This document shows, in pieces, positions 46,056 through 55,314 of a DNA stretch of 64,000 bases; position 1 is the stretch's first letter; every line of letters begins with the position of its first letter. The notes under the pieces are model-generated. The model was not told the origin of the DNA, searched no databases, and saw nothing but the letters and a program-made list of their open reading frames with translations. The DNA comes from Phyllobacterium sp. OV277 (GTDB taxonomy: Bacteria > Pseudomonadota > Alphaproteobacteria > Rhizobiales > Rhizobiaceae), in assembly GCF_900104355.1 (NCBI RefSeq), contig NZ_FNIY01000005.1:186001-250000 (forward strand), written 5' to 3'. Both the position numbers and the translations under genes were made by a program.

Positions 46056-47267
46056 TTAGCGGTATGAATAGGTATGACGGTGATTGACCAGTTCAGGGTT
46101 CACCGGTTGATAGCGGCTGGCCGCGATGGTCTCTGTTCCCAGAACAACCATGCGCGGCTCGAACAGTTTGTGAAGCGTCGCCTTGTAGCCCAGTGAATCG
46201 ATAACGCTGAGGTCTGAATCCACAAGTTCAAAGATCGTAAATTCGGCTGGCTTGCCGACCTCCAGAAGATTGTCCGTCGGCAGGCCGATGGCCGATGCCG
46301 GCGAAAGCGTGACGGCTTCCACGACCTTCTCGAATGGCATGCCGACACTCAGAAGCTTCGACATGGTGGTTCCCAAATCCCACACGGAATAGTTCAGGCT
46401 GTGCAGGTGAATGTCCGTCGAGATGGAGAATGGCAAAAGTCCACGGCTGATCGCGACTTCCGCCACGCGGAACGAGAATGATGCACCGCCATGGCCAATA
46501 TCGAGCCGAATGCCTTCACCGGCACAGCGTTCCGCCAGTTCAAACAGATCATCGTCTTCGATAATGCTGCTGCCGACCTTGCCGTTGAAGCAATGGGTGA
46601 TGATGTCGCCCGGTCCCAAAATCTCCAGCACTTCGTCATAAAGCGCTGGTGGTTCACCCACATGCACCATCATCGGAAGCTTGAGGATTTTCGCGACCTT
46701 CTTGCCAACCTTGACAGGCGTTACACCCCACGACCCTGTTATGACGTGGCTGGCACGTACTTTCAGGCCAACAATGTGATCGCGGTTTTCGTTGACGCAA
46801 GCAACGGTGCGGTCAAGATCAATCGAGCGGATATCGCTGAGTTCGCTGACGCGGTTGCAGGCAACAAGGCCGATCGAACCGAGATTGAGGAAGGCTTTGA
46901 TGCGTTCCTTCGCCGGTTCGATGATGTACTCGCGCAAACCATGGAAATTCGCTTCACCCGCCGAACCCGCATCGACGATTGTCGTTACCCCGCGTTCCAC
47001 ACCGCAGATTTGCGGGCGGACGGAGATATCAGTGCCGCCATGCCAGACATGGGCATGCAGATCGGTCCAGCCGGGCGAGATCCACGCGCCCTTCATGTCG
47101 ACACGCCTGATATCTCCGGCAACGTTTAACGAAGGGCCAAATTCGGCAATTTTTCCGTCAGCACCAATGAGAATGTCAATGGTGCCGGAAGGGGTATTCG
47201 GGCCAAAGGCAACCGCTTTGACATTGGTCAGCAACAGGCGACCGTCGGTTGCAGAGGAGGCGGGCAT
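46056..47267 (-). CDS. COG3964-type amidohydrolase/deacetylase
   Basis: A 403-residue amidohydrolase-superfamily enzyme related to dihydroorotases. It has GWTDLHAHVW as the first metal motif, the bridging-Lys region GLKVRASHVI, PMMVHVGEPP and later IRLDIGHGGASFSF with metal-site His, and SISTDIHLHS with the catalytic Asp. COG3964 members act on N-acyl amino acids or acetyl esters. The gene begins 2 bases after dppC-like and is followed by ridA, all one operon, so its substrate is probably what the transporter brings in. Confidence 0.88.
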   Translation of the reverse strand: MPASSATDGRLLLTNVKAVAFGPNTPSGTIDILIGADGKIAEFGPSLNVAGDIRRVDMKGAWISPGWTDLHAHVWHGGTDISVRPQICGVERGVTTIVDAGSAGEANFHGLREYIIEPAKERIKAFLNLGSIGLVACNRVSELSDIRSIDLDRTVACVNENRDHIVGLKVRASHVITGSWGVTPVKVGKKVAKILKLPMMVHVGEPPALYDEVLEILGPGDIITHCFNGKVGSSIIEDDDLFELAERCAGEGIRLDIGHGGASFSFRVAEVAISRGLLPFSISTDIHLHSLNYSVWDLGTTMSKLLSVGMPFEKVVEAVTLSPASAIGLPTDNLLEVGKPAEFTIFELVDSDLSVIDSLGYKATLHKLFEPRMVVLGTETIAASRYQPVNPELVNHRHTYSYR

Positions 47268-47269
47268 GA

Positions 47270-48139
47270 TCAGAGATCCTTTCTGAGGCGTGGGTCGAGG
47301 AGGTCACGGAAGCCATCACCCACCATTTGCAGCGAGAGAACGGAGAGGACGATGGCAATACCGGGAAAGAGGGTCATCCAGTCAGCTTGACCAACATACT
47401 GACGGCCGGCGGCAATCATGGTGCCCCAGGTGGGCACTTCAGGGCTGACGCCAAGACCAAGGAACGACAATCCTGCCTCTGCCAGCATGGCATGGGCAAA
47501 CAGGAAGGTTCCCTGAACGAGGATAGGCGAGAGAAGATTGCGCAGGATATGCCGCGTCAGAATATGCGGTGTCGATATGCCAAGCGCATGGGCGGCTTCC
47601 ACATAGGGCAACTCACGAATGACAAGCGTTGAGGCACGCACCACACGGGCAAGTCGCGGTGCATAGACGATGCTGAGCGCAATGATCACGGTGGTGAGCG
47701 ATGGCCCAAGCGCTGCAACCAGCGCAATAGCAAGGAGGATATCCGGAAATGCCATCATCGCATCGATCAGGCGGGTGATCGGCGCATCGAGCCTGTGGAA
47801 GAACCCGGCAAGAATACCAAGCGTGACGCCGATGAGCGACGCCAGAACCACCACGGCAAAACCAACCAGCAATGACAATCGGGCCGAATAGATCGTGCGC
47901 GAGAACACATCGCGCCCGAATTCATCCGTACCGAAAATCCAATGGGCGCTTGGCGGCTTCAGCCGATTGACGATAGAAAGCTTGTTTGGCGCATAAGGCG
48001 CAATCAGCGGCGCGAGAACCGCAAGCGCGATGAAGATTGCCAGAACAATCAGACCAAAAAGCACGGTCTTGCGGCGGATGAGCACGCGAAGGAACTTGCT
48101 CCGCTCACTGACGGGGGCTGTTGAAGCAATATCGGTCAT
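47270..48139 (-). CDS. Oligopeptide-type ABC permease (DppC-like)
   Basis: A 289-residue inner-membrane protein with an N-terminal helix (TVLFGLIVLAIFIALAVLAP), the family phrase FGTDEFGRDVFSRTIYSARLSL, and the ATPase-contacting EAA-type loop around EAAHALGISTPHILTRHIL. It shares one base with the dppB-like stop (TGATG), so the two permeases are coupled. It pairs with the partner permease to form the channel for the binding protein at 49163. Confidence 0.94.
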   Translation of the reverse strand: MTDIASTAPVSERSKFLRVLIRRKTVLFGLIVLAIFIALAVLAPLIAPYAPNKLSIVNRLKPPSAHWIFGTDEFGRDVFSRTIYSARLSLLVGFAVVVLASLIGVTLGILAGFFHRLDAPITRLIDAMMAFPDILLAIALVAALGPSLTTVIIALSIVYAPRLARVVRASTLVIRELPYVEAAHALGISTPHILTRHILRNLLSPILVQGTFLFAHAMLAEAGLSFLGLGVSPEVPTWGTMIAAGRQYVGQADWMTLFPGIAIVLSVLSLQMVGDGFRDLLDPRLRKDL

Positions 48140-49080
48140 CAGTAGCGCACCCTTGGATCAACGACGAGGTAAAGCATGTCGATGGCAAAATTGATGAGGA
48201 CATAAAGCCCGGCGATGACGAGCAGCGCACCCTGAATGACCGGGTAATCGCGGCGCAACACCGCCGACACCACCAGATTGCCTACACCGGGAAGGCCAAA
48301 CACCGTTTCGGTGACCACCGCGCCGGAAATGAGCACAGCGGCGGTTAATCCAACGACGGTAATGATCGGGATCAACGCATTCTTGAACGCATGTTTGAGC
48401 ACGACGCTGCGCTCGACAACACCCTTGGCACGGGCGGTACGAATATAGTCATCACCCAGCACATCCAGCATGGAAGCACGGGTAAAGCGCATAATCAGCG
48501 CCGATGAAACGATTCCCAGGGCAAAAGCGGGCAATACAAGATGATACAGCCGCTCGCCGAGGGTTGTATCCGGACCGCCATAGCCGGAAACCGGAAATAT
48601 GCCGAACCGCACCGCAAAAACCTGCATCAAAATGAGCCCCAGCCAGAAGCTTGGAATACTGGCGGCGAGCATGGCAAGCGCCGTGGCCGCCTGATCGAAA
48701 ATCGATCCACGTCTGTAGGCAGCATAGACGCCAATGGGAATGGCAATGACGCTGGCGATCAGGATCGAGAAAATGGTGAGAAAGAAGGTGGGCTCGGCGC
48801 GCTGCGTCAAAGCCGTCAGCACCGGCTGATCGAGAAAGATGGACCGCCCGAGATCGCCCTGCAACAACTGGCCGATGAAATAGATATATTGCACGAGGAT
48901 GGACCGGTCGAGCCCGAGCGCCGCCCGCAACTGCGCGATATCGGCAGCGGTTGCTTCCGGCCCGAGCATGACGGCAGCCGGATCACCCGGCGTGACGCGC
49001 ACAATGATGAACACGATGGTCACCACCAGAAACATCACGACAATCATGCCGATAAAGCGTTGGAATATGTAACGGAGCAT
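48139..49080 (-). CDS. Oligopeptide-type ABC permease (DppB-like)
   Basis: A 313-residue permease. It begins MLRYIFQRFIGMIVVMFLVVTIVF and has FRVTPGDPA-type wording (RVTPGDPAAVMLGP), then the cytoplasmic loop DYIRTARAKGVVERSVVLKHAFKNAL that docks onto the ATPase. Size and topology match DppB. It is the second gene of the operon that begins with the binding protein, 82 bases upstream. Confidence 0.94.
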   Translation of the reverse strand: MLRYIFQRFIGMIVVMFLVVTIVFIIVRVTPGDPAAVMLGPEATAADIAQLRAALGLDRSILVQYIYFIGQLLQGDLGRSIFLDQPVLTALTQRAEPTFFLTIFSILIASVIAIPIGVYAAYRRGSIFDQAATALAMLAASIPSFWLGLILMQVFAVRFGIFPVSGYGGPDTTLGERLYHLVLPAFALGIVSSALIMRFTRASMLDVLGDDYIRTARAKGVVERSVVLKHAFKNALIPIITVVGLTAAVLISGAVVTETVFGLPGVGNLVVSAVLRRDYPVIQGALLVIAGLYVLINFAIDMLYLVVDPRVRY

Positions 49081-49162
49081 CAGGTCGGTTCAATCCTGTT
49101 GACAGGGGGTAGACGATGTGGCGCGGACAGTGACGATCTGTCCGCGCTACGCGTTGTTCCGA

Positions 49163-50692
49163 TTACTGTTTGAGTGACACGTTCCAGAAATATGGCCACG
49201 GCGCCGGCGTAAAACCCTCCACCTTGGGTGACTTGGCCGAAAGCGCATTGAAATCACCAATCTTGATGATGGGCGCTTCCGCGTAAATCACCTTCTGAAC
49301 GTCCGCCCACAGTGCGATACGCTTCTTCGGGTCGGTTTCGGAATTGAAGGCATCAACAGCCACTTTACGAGCTGGCGTATCCCAATTGCCGGGCGCACTG
49401 GTCGAGAGAGCCCCGATCAGGGCGGGTTCCGGCAGGAACGGGCTATGGCTGATGTAGATATCCCATAGGGCGGGGTCAGCACGGCGCTGCGTCAGCGTTG
49501 CCCAGTCGACTACCTGCAATTCGACATTGATCCCTGCTGCCTTCAGATATTCAGCGGCAACCTGCGCCATCTTGTAGTGGAATTCATACTGGCGGCTGGT
49601 GAGAATACGGACGGGCTTGCCGTCGTAATTGGCCTTTTTCAAAAGCGCTGCGGCCTTTTCAGGATCGCCAATATTATAGCCATCCTTGACGCCTGCATCC
49701 GTCGCCCAGCTATAGGAGGCTGGATAGAACGATCCATTGAGCGAATAGAAATCCGTGCTACCAAAGGCGGCAGCCAGCATGTCTTCCATGTTGAGCGCGG
49801 CACGGATAGCCAGACGCATATCCTGGTTCTTGGTCAATCCCTGCGCAGTGTTCAGCACAAAGACCGGCCAGCCAAAGGGTTTCAACAGAACAGGCTCGGT
49901 TGCCTTCTGGCCCTTCACACGGTCATAGGCCTCGACAGGCAGGCTGTCCGCATAATCGAACTGGCCGGATATTGCCCCTTCAACGCGGGTATTGGCATCA
50001 GGCACCGGCACGAAACGGATTTCATCGAGATATTGATGGCGGGCGCCGCCATAGCCGTTCTCGTTTCCTTCAGGAGATTTATAGCCATCGAAGCGAACAA
50101 GCTGAATATACTGATCTGCCTTGCGTTCCTTCAGCTTATAAGGTCCCGTGCCAACCGGTTCGGTCATCGGGTTCTGTTGTTTTTCACTTGGGAGGATGAT
50201 CGCGGCGGCATTGTTGAATGCCAGCAGCGACAACAGCGGGGCATGGGGTGCATTGAGCGTAATGCGAACTGTCGAGGCATCAACAGCATCAATGGATGTG
50301 ATGAGGGGTGCGACCTGTTTGCCGCGCGAGGCAATCTGCGTCCAGCGCTTTAGCGAGGCAACCACATCGGTGGAATCCATATCGGTGCCATCGTGGAACT
50401 TGACGCCTGTGCGCAGCTTGATCGTGTAGATTTTGCCATCGGCCGAAATCTCGGGGAGGCTGGAGGCGAGAAGCGGTGTCGGGTTCCAGTTTTTGTCAAA
50501 TGTATAGAGCGTCTCGAAAATATGCTGTGAAACAATACCCACCAGATCGGCTGTCGATGCCATGGCATCAAGTGTCGGCGGCTCGCCAATGGTGGCGACG
50601 TTGATAACGCCGCCCTTGGTCTGGGCAAAGGCAGCAGGGCTGAAGGCAACCAGCGCCGAACCCAATAGGAGTGCGAGTTTCAGTGATTTCAT
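49163..50692 (-). CDS. Oligopeptide-type ABC substrate-binding protein (DppA/GsiB-like)
   Basis: A 509-residue family-5 binding protein. The signal peptide ends SPAAFA-QT; the mature part has TIGEPPTLDAMASTADLVG, the YTIKLRTGVKFHDGTDM strand and EPVGTGPYKLKE. Family members bind di- and oligopeptides, glutathione, nickel or opines; the amidohydrolase and PLP enzyme of the regulon suggest an acylated amino acid or a small peptide-like compound. It leads the operon binding protein-dppB-dppC-amidohydrolase-ridA. A palindromic operator lies immediately upstream. Confidence 0.93.
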   Translation of the reverse strand: MKSLKLALLLGSALVAFSPAAFAQTKGGVINVATIGEPPTLDAMASTADLVGIVSQHIFETLYTFDKNWNPTPLLASSLPEISADGKIYTIKLRTGVKFHDGTDMDSTDVVASLKRWTQIASRGKQVAPLITSIDAVDASTVRITLNAPHAPLLSLLAFNNAAAIILPSEKQQNPMTEPVGTGPYKLKERKADQYIQLVRFDGYKSPEGNENGYGGARHQYLDEIRFVPVPDANTRVEGAISGQFDYADSLPVEAYDRVKGQKATEPVLLKPFGWPVFVLNTAQGLTKNQDMRLAIRAALNMEDMLAAAFGSTDFYSLNGSFYPASYSWATDAGVKDGYNIGDPEKAAALLKKANYDGKPVRILTSRQYEFHYKMAQVAAEYLKAAGINVELQVVDWATLTQRRADPALWDIYISHSPFLPEPALIGALSTSAPGNWDTPARKVAVDAFNSETDPKKRIALWADVQKVIYAEAPIIKIGDFNALSAKSPKVEGFTPAPWPYFWNVSLKQ

Positions 50693-50706
50693 GACAGTCC
50701 CCTTTG

Positions 50707-50748
50707 TTATTCCACTATTATGTTATATAGTGTGTTATAGTAGAATAA
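50707..50748. promoter_or_regulatory. Probable IclR-family operator upstream of the transporter operon
   Basis: Two inverted half-sites, TTATTCCACTATTA at 50707-50720 and TTATAGTAGAATAA at 50735-50748, match in 12 of 14 positions when one is inverted and are 14 bases apart. They lie 15-56 bases upstream of the binding-protein ATG. The left half recurs at 44657 in front of iclR. This is the best candidate operator of the regulon. Confidence 0.7.
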
Positions 50749-50785
50749 GACCAAATGTATCGGGCGCTGTCAAACGAAAAAGAAA

Positions 50786-50810
50786 AAGGCAGCGTTGAGG
50801 GCGCTGCCTT
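50786..50810 (-). terminator. Rho-independent terminator of rhaD-rhaI
   Basis: Inverted repeat AAGGCAGCG (50786-50794) and CGCTGCCTT (50802-50810) with a 7-base loop. Read on the minus strand the hairpin is followed by TTTTTCTTTTTC. It lies 27 bases after the rhaI stop, so it ends the rhamnose aldolase-isomerase transcript. Confidence 0.85.
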
Positions 50811-50836
50811 GCAAATGCTGTTGAAGGACGGATTGG

Positions 50837-52129
50837 TCAGATAATGCCGCCGCTGCCGCCTGTGCTGACGGGTCTTATTTTCCCGACCTTCTGCCGGTAG
50901 CCGCTGGCTCGATACGCCGCGATTGGGTCGATGGCACCCCCTGCCCGGCGGCGTGCTTCTGCCAGAATGGGCTCCACATCCGTCCGGTAGGCGCGCTTAA
51001 GAGTATCCGACGCCATCAGCGCATCATTGCTGTCCTGATAGCCACCCAGTGCCTCACGATCCACCAATAATGCCTGCGCATAGGCACGGCGGATCTCATT
51101 GGCACTGGAAATCAGGCTCTCAATCGGGTCAGTCACATTGTGCGACTGATCGATCATATGCGCCGGATGGAAATTCTCGGCGCCGCGCTCTTGCGCATCA
51201 ACAAGCTCATTGAACACGAGGAACAGCCGGTAAGGATCAATCGAACCCGCATCGAGATCATCATCGCCATATTTGGAATCGTTGAAGTGGAAACCGCCAA
51301 GTTTCTTGAACTGGATCAATCGCGAAACGATCATCTCAATATTGGTGTTCGGGGCGTGGTGGCCAAGATCAACCAGACAGAACGCTTTCGGTCCCAGCGT
51401 CTGCGCGATCAGATAATTGGTGCCCCAGTCCTGCACCACAGTGGAATAGAAGGCCGGTTCAAACATTTTGTGTTCGGAGAAGATGCGCCAGTCATCCGGC
51501 AACGCCTTGTAGATTTCGGCCATGGCATCGAGATAGCGCTCGAATGACCGGGCAAAATTACTCTGGCCAGGGAAATTCGATCCATCGCCAACCCAGACGG
51601 TCAAGGCTTTCGAACCAATCGCATCACCAATTTCGATACACTCGATATTGTGTTCAATCGCCTGTTTGCGCGTTGCCGCATCCACATGGCTCAATGAGCC
51701 ATACTTATAGGAATGGGTCTGATCCGGTGCGTCGGAAAAGGTGTTGGAGTTCATCGCGTCGAAACCGAGGCCGAGTGCATCGCCATGAGCCTTCAATTGC
51801 TTCGGGTCGGTCTTGTCCCATGGGATGTGCAACGAGACAGTGGGTGTCGCGCGGCTCAGTTGGTGAATGACCGAACAATCCTCAAGCTTGTCAAAAATGC
51901 CGCGTGGCTCACCCTGCCCCGGAAACCGGGCAAAGCGGGTTCCGCCAGTGCCAACACCCCACGATGGAACAGCGACGAAGAAATCCGCCACCTTCGCGGT
52001 GATTGCCTCGATATCGATGTTGCGGCGGGAGAGATAGGCTCCCAGCGCTTCAAAATCGCTCTTTTGTGCCGCAGCGCGCTTGTCATTTTCGGACGCAATA
52101 AGGTCGCCGGAAATTTGCAGTTCAGCCAT
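50837..52129 (-). CDS. rhaI: L-rhamnose catabolism isomerase (RhaI type)
   Basis: A 430-residue TIM-barrel isomerase of the Pseudomonas stutzeri/rhizobial RhaI type, distinct from E. coli RhaA. It has VPSWGVGTGGTRFARFPG, the metal-site region FCLVDLGHHAPNTNIE and GGFHFNDSKYGDDDLDAGS. It converts L-rhamnose to L-rhamnulose. GGGAGGACATC precedes the ATG. It is the second gene after rhaD, 20 bases downstream, followed by a terminator. Confidence 0.94.
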   Translation of the reverse strand: MAELQISGDLIASENDKRAAAQKSDFEALGAYLSRRNIDIEAITAKVADFFVAVPSWGVGTGGTRFARFPGQGEPRGIFDKLEDCSVIHQLSRATPTVSLHIPWDKTDPKQLKAHGDALGLGFDAMNSNTFSDAPDQTHSYKYGSLSHVDAATRKQAIEHNIECIEIGDAIGSKALTVWVGDGSNFPGQSNFARSFERYLDAMAEIYKALPDDWRIFSEHKMFEPAFYSTVVQDWGTNYLIAQTLGPKAFCLVDLGHHAPNTNIEMIVSRLIQFKKLGGFHFNDSKYGDDDLDAGSIDPYRLFLVFNELVDAQERGAENFHPAHMIDQSHNVTDPIESLISSANEIRRAYAQALLVDREALGGYQDSNDALMASDTLKRAYRTDVEPILAEARRRAGGAIDPIAAYRASGYRQKVGKIRPVSTGGSGGII

Positions 52130-52149
52130 GATGTCCTCCCAGACTGCTT

Positions 52150-54240
52150 TTATCGCGTGAAGCTTTGCACGTTGCCAGCGTCAACATTGATAATATTGCC
52201 CGTGGATTTGGCGGAAGCATCAGAAGCGAGGAAATAGATCGCCTCGGCAATATCCTCAGGCAGCACATTGAGCTTAAGAAGCGAGCGCTTGCGATAATGC
52301 TCTTCAAGCTCATCGACCTGCAGATTGGACGATGCCGCCCGTTGTTCGCGCCATTCGCCATTCCAGATTTTCGAGCCGCGCAGCACAGCGTCCGGATTAA
52401 CAGTGTTCACACGAATACCGGCCTCTGCCCCTTCCAGCGCAAGGCAGCGCGCCAAATGAATTTCCGCCGCCTTGGCAGCACAATAGGCACTGGCATTGGG
52501 GGACGCAGCAAGCCCGTTCTTGGATGCAACAAACACCACATTGCCGCCGATTTTCTGGCGCCGGAACAGACGGAAAGCTTCGCGCGACACGAGGAAATAC
52601 CCTGTCGCCAGAATGTCCATATTGCGGTTCCACATGGCAAGTTCCGTGACTTCAATCGGGGCTGACGACGCGATGCCCGCATTGGAGACAAGAATATCGA
52701 TGCCGCCGAATTCGATCGCGGCTTCGGCAAAGCTTGCAATCACACCCGCCTCGTCTGTCACATTAAGCTGTACACCGCGAACCGCATCGGGGCTGTAACG
52801 CCCGGCAAAATCCTGATGGGCAGCCTTCAACGCCTCCGCATCAATATCCGCAAGAACAACGCAGGCACCCTGCTCGAGCAGTCGCTCGGCCGTCGCACGG
52901 CCAATGCCACCGGCACCACCTGTTACGAATGCCACACGACCCGCCAATGATTTGGGCTTTGGCATCCGCTGCAGCTTGGCTTCCTCAAGCAGCCAGTATT
53001 CGATGTCGAAAGCTTCCTGTTCCGGCAACCCCTGATATTCGGAAACCGATGAAGCGCCACGCATGACATTGATGGCGTTGACGTAGAACTCACCGGCGAT
53101 GCGTGCCGTCGCCTTATCCTTGGCAAAGGACAGCATGCCAACACCGGGAATGAGGAAAATCACCGGGTTAGGATCGCGCATGGCAGGGGAATTGGCGTGC
53201 TTGCAGGCATTATAATAGCGGGCATAGTCAACACGGTAGGCTTCAAGCGCAGTATCAAGCGCGTCAACGGCAGCATCAAGATTGGCCGGATCGATATCAA
53301 GCACCAGCGGGCGAATTTTCGTGCGCAGAAAATGATCCGGGCAACTGGTGCCGAGAGACGCGAGGGGACGCAGGTTTTTGGAATTAACGAACTCCAGAAC
53401 CGCTGGCTGGTCATCGAAATCACCAAGCTTGCGCTCGGATACACCGATCTTACCGCGAATCTCAGGCATAAGCCGAGCGGCCACGGCACGACGTGCGGAA
53501 GCATCAAGGCTTTTCGTCACCTCGCCGCCAAAAGCCGCTTTGCCAGCGGTCTTGCCATCGAACCAGACAATCGCCTTGTTGATGATATCAAGCGTCAACT
53601 CATAACAGTCCTTGGCATCATCGGCCCAAGTGAACAGACCATGGCTCTCTAGCACCACGCCTTTCGAGCTTGGGTTGGCAGCCACATAGGCGCCGAGATC
53701 GAGACCAAGCTGAAAACCCGGGCGACGCCACGGCAGCCAACCGATATCGTTCCCGAAGACTTCCTTGGTCAACTCGCGCGAATTCTTTGAAGCCGCAATG
53801 GCAATGATTGCATCGGGGTGCATATGGTCGACATGCTTGAACGGTACGAAACCATGCAAGGGCGTATCAATCGATGCGGCACGGCTGTTGAGATTGAACG
53901 TGCAGTGCGGCAGGAAGCCCACCATACGGTCTTCGTCAGCAACGCCTTTGTATATGGATTTCAGCGATTCCAGCTTTTCCATATAAAGCGTGGCGAAGCC
54001 GTCGAGCTTGATCGTGCCAACATCGCCGCCTGATCCCTTCACCCAAAGCACTTCAACTGATTTACCGGTCAGCGGGTCGGTTTCCAGCACTTTGGCCGAG
54101 GTATTGCCCCCGCCGTAATTGGTAATGCGCTTGTCAGCACCCAGCAGATTGGAGCGATAAAGCAGCTTTCCCGGTTCATCCAGCTTGGCAGCCTTTTGTT
54201 CATCCCAACGATTATCCAGAAGTTGGAGCTTGCCTGCCAT
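52150..54240 (-). CDS. rhaD: Rhamnulose-1-phosphate aldolase / short-chain dehydrogenase fusion
   Basis: A 696-residue two-domain enzyme. The N-terminal about 420 residues are a class II aldolase (ITNYGGGNTSAKV, LPHCTFNLNSRA, FVPFKHVDHMHPDAI with metal His, VLESHGLFTWADDAKDCYE). The C-terminal about 250 are a short-chain dehydrogenase with VTGGAGGIGRATAERL and the catalytic YCAAKAAE preceded by a Ser-bearing strand. It splits rhamnulose-1-phosphate to DHAP and lactaldehyde and probably oxidises the lactaldehyde. GGGAGGCAAGT sets ATG 54240. The natural fusion is known in this family. Confidence 0.95.
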   Translation of the reverse strand: MAGKLQLLDNRWDEQKAAKLDEPGKLLYRSNLLGADKRITNYGGGNTSAKVLETDPLTGKSVEVLWVKGSGGDVGTIKLDGFATLYMEKLESLKSIYKGVADEDRMVGFLPHCTFNLNSRAASIDTPLHGFVPFKHVDHMHPDAIIAIAASKNSRELTKEVFGNDIGWLPWRRPGFQLGLDLGAYVAANPSSKGVVLESHGLFTWADDAKDCYELTLDIINKAIVWFDGKTAGKAAFGGEVTKSLDASARRAVAARLMPEIRGKIGVSERKLGDFDDQPAVLEFVNSKNLRPLASLGTSCPDHFLRTKIRPLVLDIDPANLDAAVDALDTALEAYRVDYARYYNACKHANSPAMRDPNPVIFLIPGVGMLSFAKDKATARIAGEFYVNAINVMRGASSVSEYQGLPEQEAFDIEYWLLEEAKLQRMPKPKSLAGRVAFVTGGAGGIGRATAERLLEQGACVVLADIDAEALKAAHQDFAGRYSPDAVRGVQLNVTDEAGVIASFAEAAIEFGGIDILVSNAGIASSAPIEVTELAMWNRNMDILATGYFLVSREAFRLFRRQKIGGNVVFVASKNGLAASPNASAYCAAKAAEIHLARCLALEGAEAGIRVNTVNPDAVLRGSKIWNGEWREQRAASSNLQVDELEEHYRKRSLLKLNVLPEDIAEAIYFLASDASAKSTGNIINVDAGNVQSFTR

Positions 54241-54327
54241 ACTTGCCTCCCGATCGATCATATGATGGCCGGACATCGCGCCACAGCCATGTGAATTTTC
54301 TCTAGCTATGGAGCAGAGTGTGATTTC

Positions 54328-54418
54328 GTGTCAATCATAAATGATCATATTCAATCATAAAATTGCAACTGTGCAGTGCAATATGAATATATTTGACTGA
54401 TATTGATTGACACTGCAC
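54328..54418. promoter_or_regulatory. Probable RhaR operators, rhaDI / rhaRSTPQUK divergent region
   Basis: The 215-base gap between rhaD and rhaR holds several repeats. GTGTCAATCA at 54328-54337 is inverted as TGATTGACAC at 54404-54413; TCAATCATAA occurs at 54331-54340 and again at 54351-54360, 20 bases apart; GTGCAGTG at 54371-54378 is inverted as CACTGCAC at 54411-54418. Repeated CAATCA-type elements suit a DeoR-family repressor that controls both directions. Confidence 0.7.
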
Positions 54419-54455
54419 GTTATTTTGCGCAATGCTTGCGACAGTGGAGGGAAAA

Positions 54456-55268
54456 ATGCACGAACGTGAGCGCCAACGTATTATCCTGAGTGCTGTTCAG
54501 GAAAAACCGTTCATCACCATTCAGGACATTGCCGAACTGACGGAAGCGTCGGAAGCAACGATCCGTCGCGATATCGCTTCCATGCATGTACAGGGCAAGC
54601 TGCGCCGGGTTCGTGGCGGCGCGGAAGCCATTCACCCGCCACAACAGACAGCGCTTGCCGGCCGACCATTTCGGGTATCCGAAGCCGAGAACATTGATAA
54701 GAAGCGAGCAATCGCCCGCGAAGCCGTAAACCTTTGCAATGAAGGCGATGCGATCATTCTCAATGGCGGCACGACGACGTTCCAGATGGTGCATTATCTC
54801 GCCGCACGTCGTTTGCAGATCATGACCAACTCCTTCGCCATCGCTGAACATCTGGTGAAGAACTCCAAGAGCACAGTGATCATACCCGGCGGCATGATTT
54901 ACCGCGAGCAGAGCATGATCCTCTCGCCTTTCGACAATGACGTAACCCGCAATTTCTACGGCAAGCGCATGTTCATGGGTGCAGTTGGTGTCGGCCCGTT
55001 CGGGGCTATGGAATCTGATCCGCTGATCATTCAAGGCGAACAGAAACTGATCACACAGGCGGATGAGCTGGTGCTGCTGGTGGATTCGACCAAATTTGGG
55101 CGCCGTTCAAGCCTGATCCTTTGCCCGCTGCAGCGCGTTGCGACAATTATAACCGACGACGGCATTTTGGACGCGGACCGAAATATGGTGGAGGACGCCG
55201 GAGTCGAGTTGATCATCGCAAAGGTGAATGCACAGGACAAATCAAGGGATTCCGCTTCGATCGCATAA
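54456..55268 (+). CDS. rhaR: DeoR-family repressor of rhamnose genes
   Basis: A 270-residue protein. The N-terminal DeoR helix-turn-helix reads FITIQDIAELTEASEATIRRDIASM and KLRRVRGGAEA; the C-terminal sugar-phosphate sensor domain has ILNGGTTTFQMVHYLA, TNSFAIAEHL and VLLVDSTKFGRRSS. GGAGGGAAAA fixes ATG 54456 rather than 54432. It heads the plus-strand operon with rhaS 46 bases on and is divergent from rhaD, as in Rhizobium leguminosarum. Confidence 0.94.
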   Translation: MHERERQRIILSAVQEKPFITIQDIAELTEASEATIRRDIASMHVQGKLRRVRGGAEAIHPPQQTALAGRPFRVSEAENIDKKRAIAREAVNLCNEGDAIILNGGTTTFQMVHYLAARRLQIMTNSFAIAEHLVKNSKSTVIIPGGMIYREQSMILSPFDNDVTRNFYGKRMFMGAVGVGPFGAMESDPLIIQGEQKLITQADELVLLVDSTKFGRRSSLILCPLQRVATIITDDGILDADRNMVEDAGVELIIAKVNAQDKSRDSASIA

Positions 55269-55314
55269 AAACCAGCGCCGGAGTGGCGTATTTTCAATCT
55301 AGGGAGGAAGAAAA

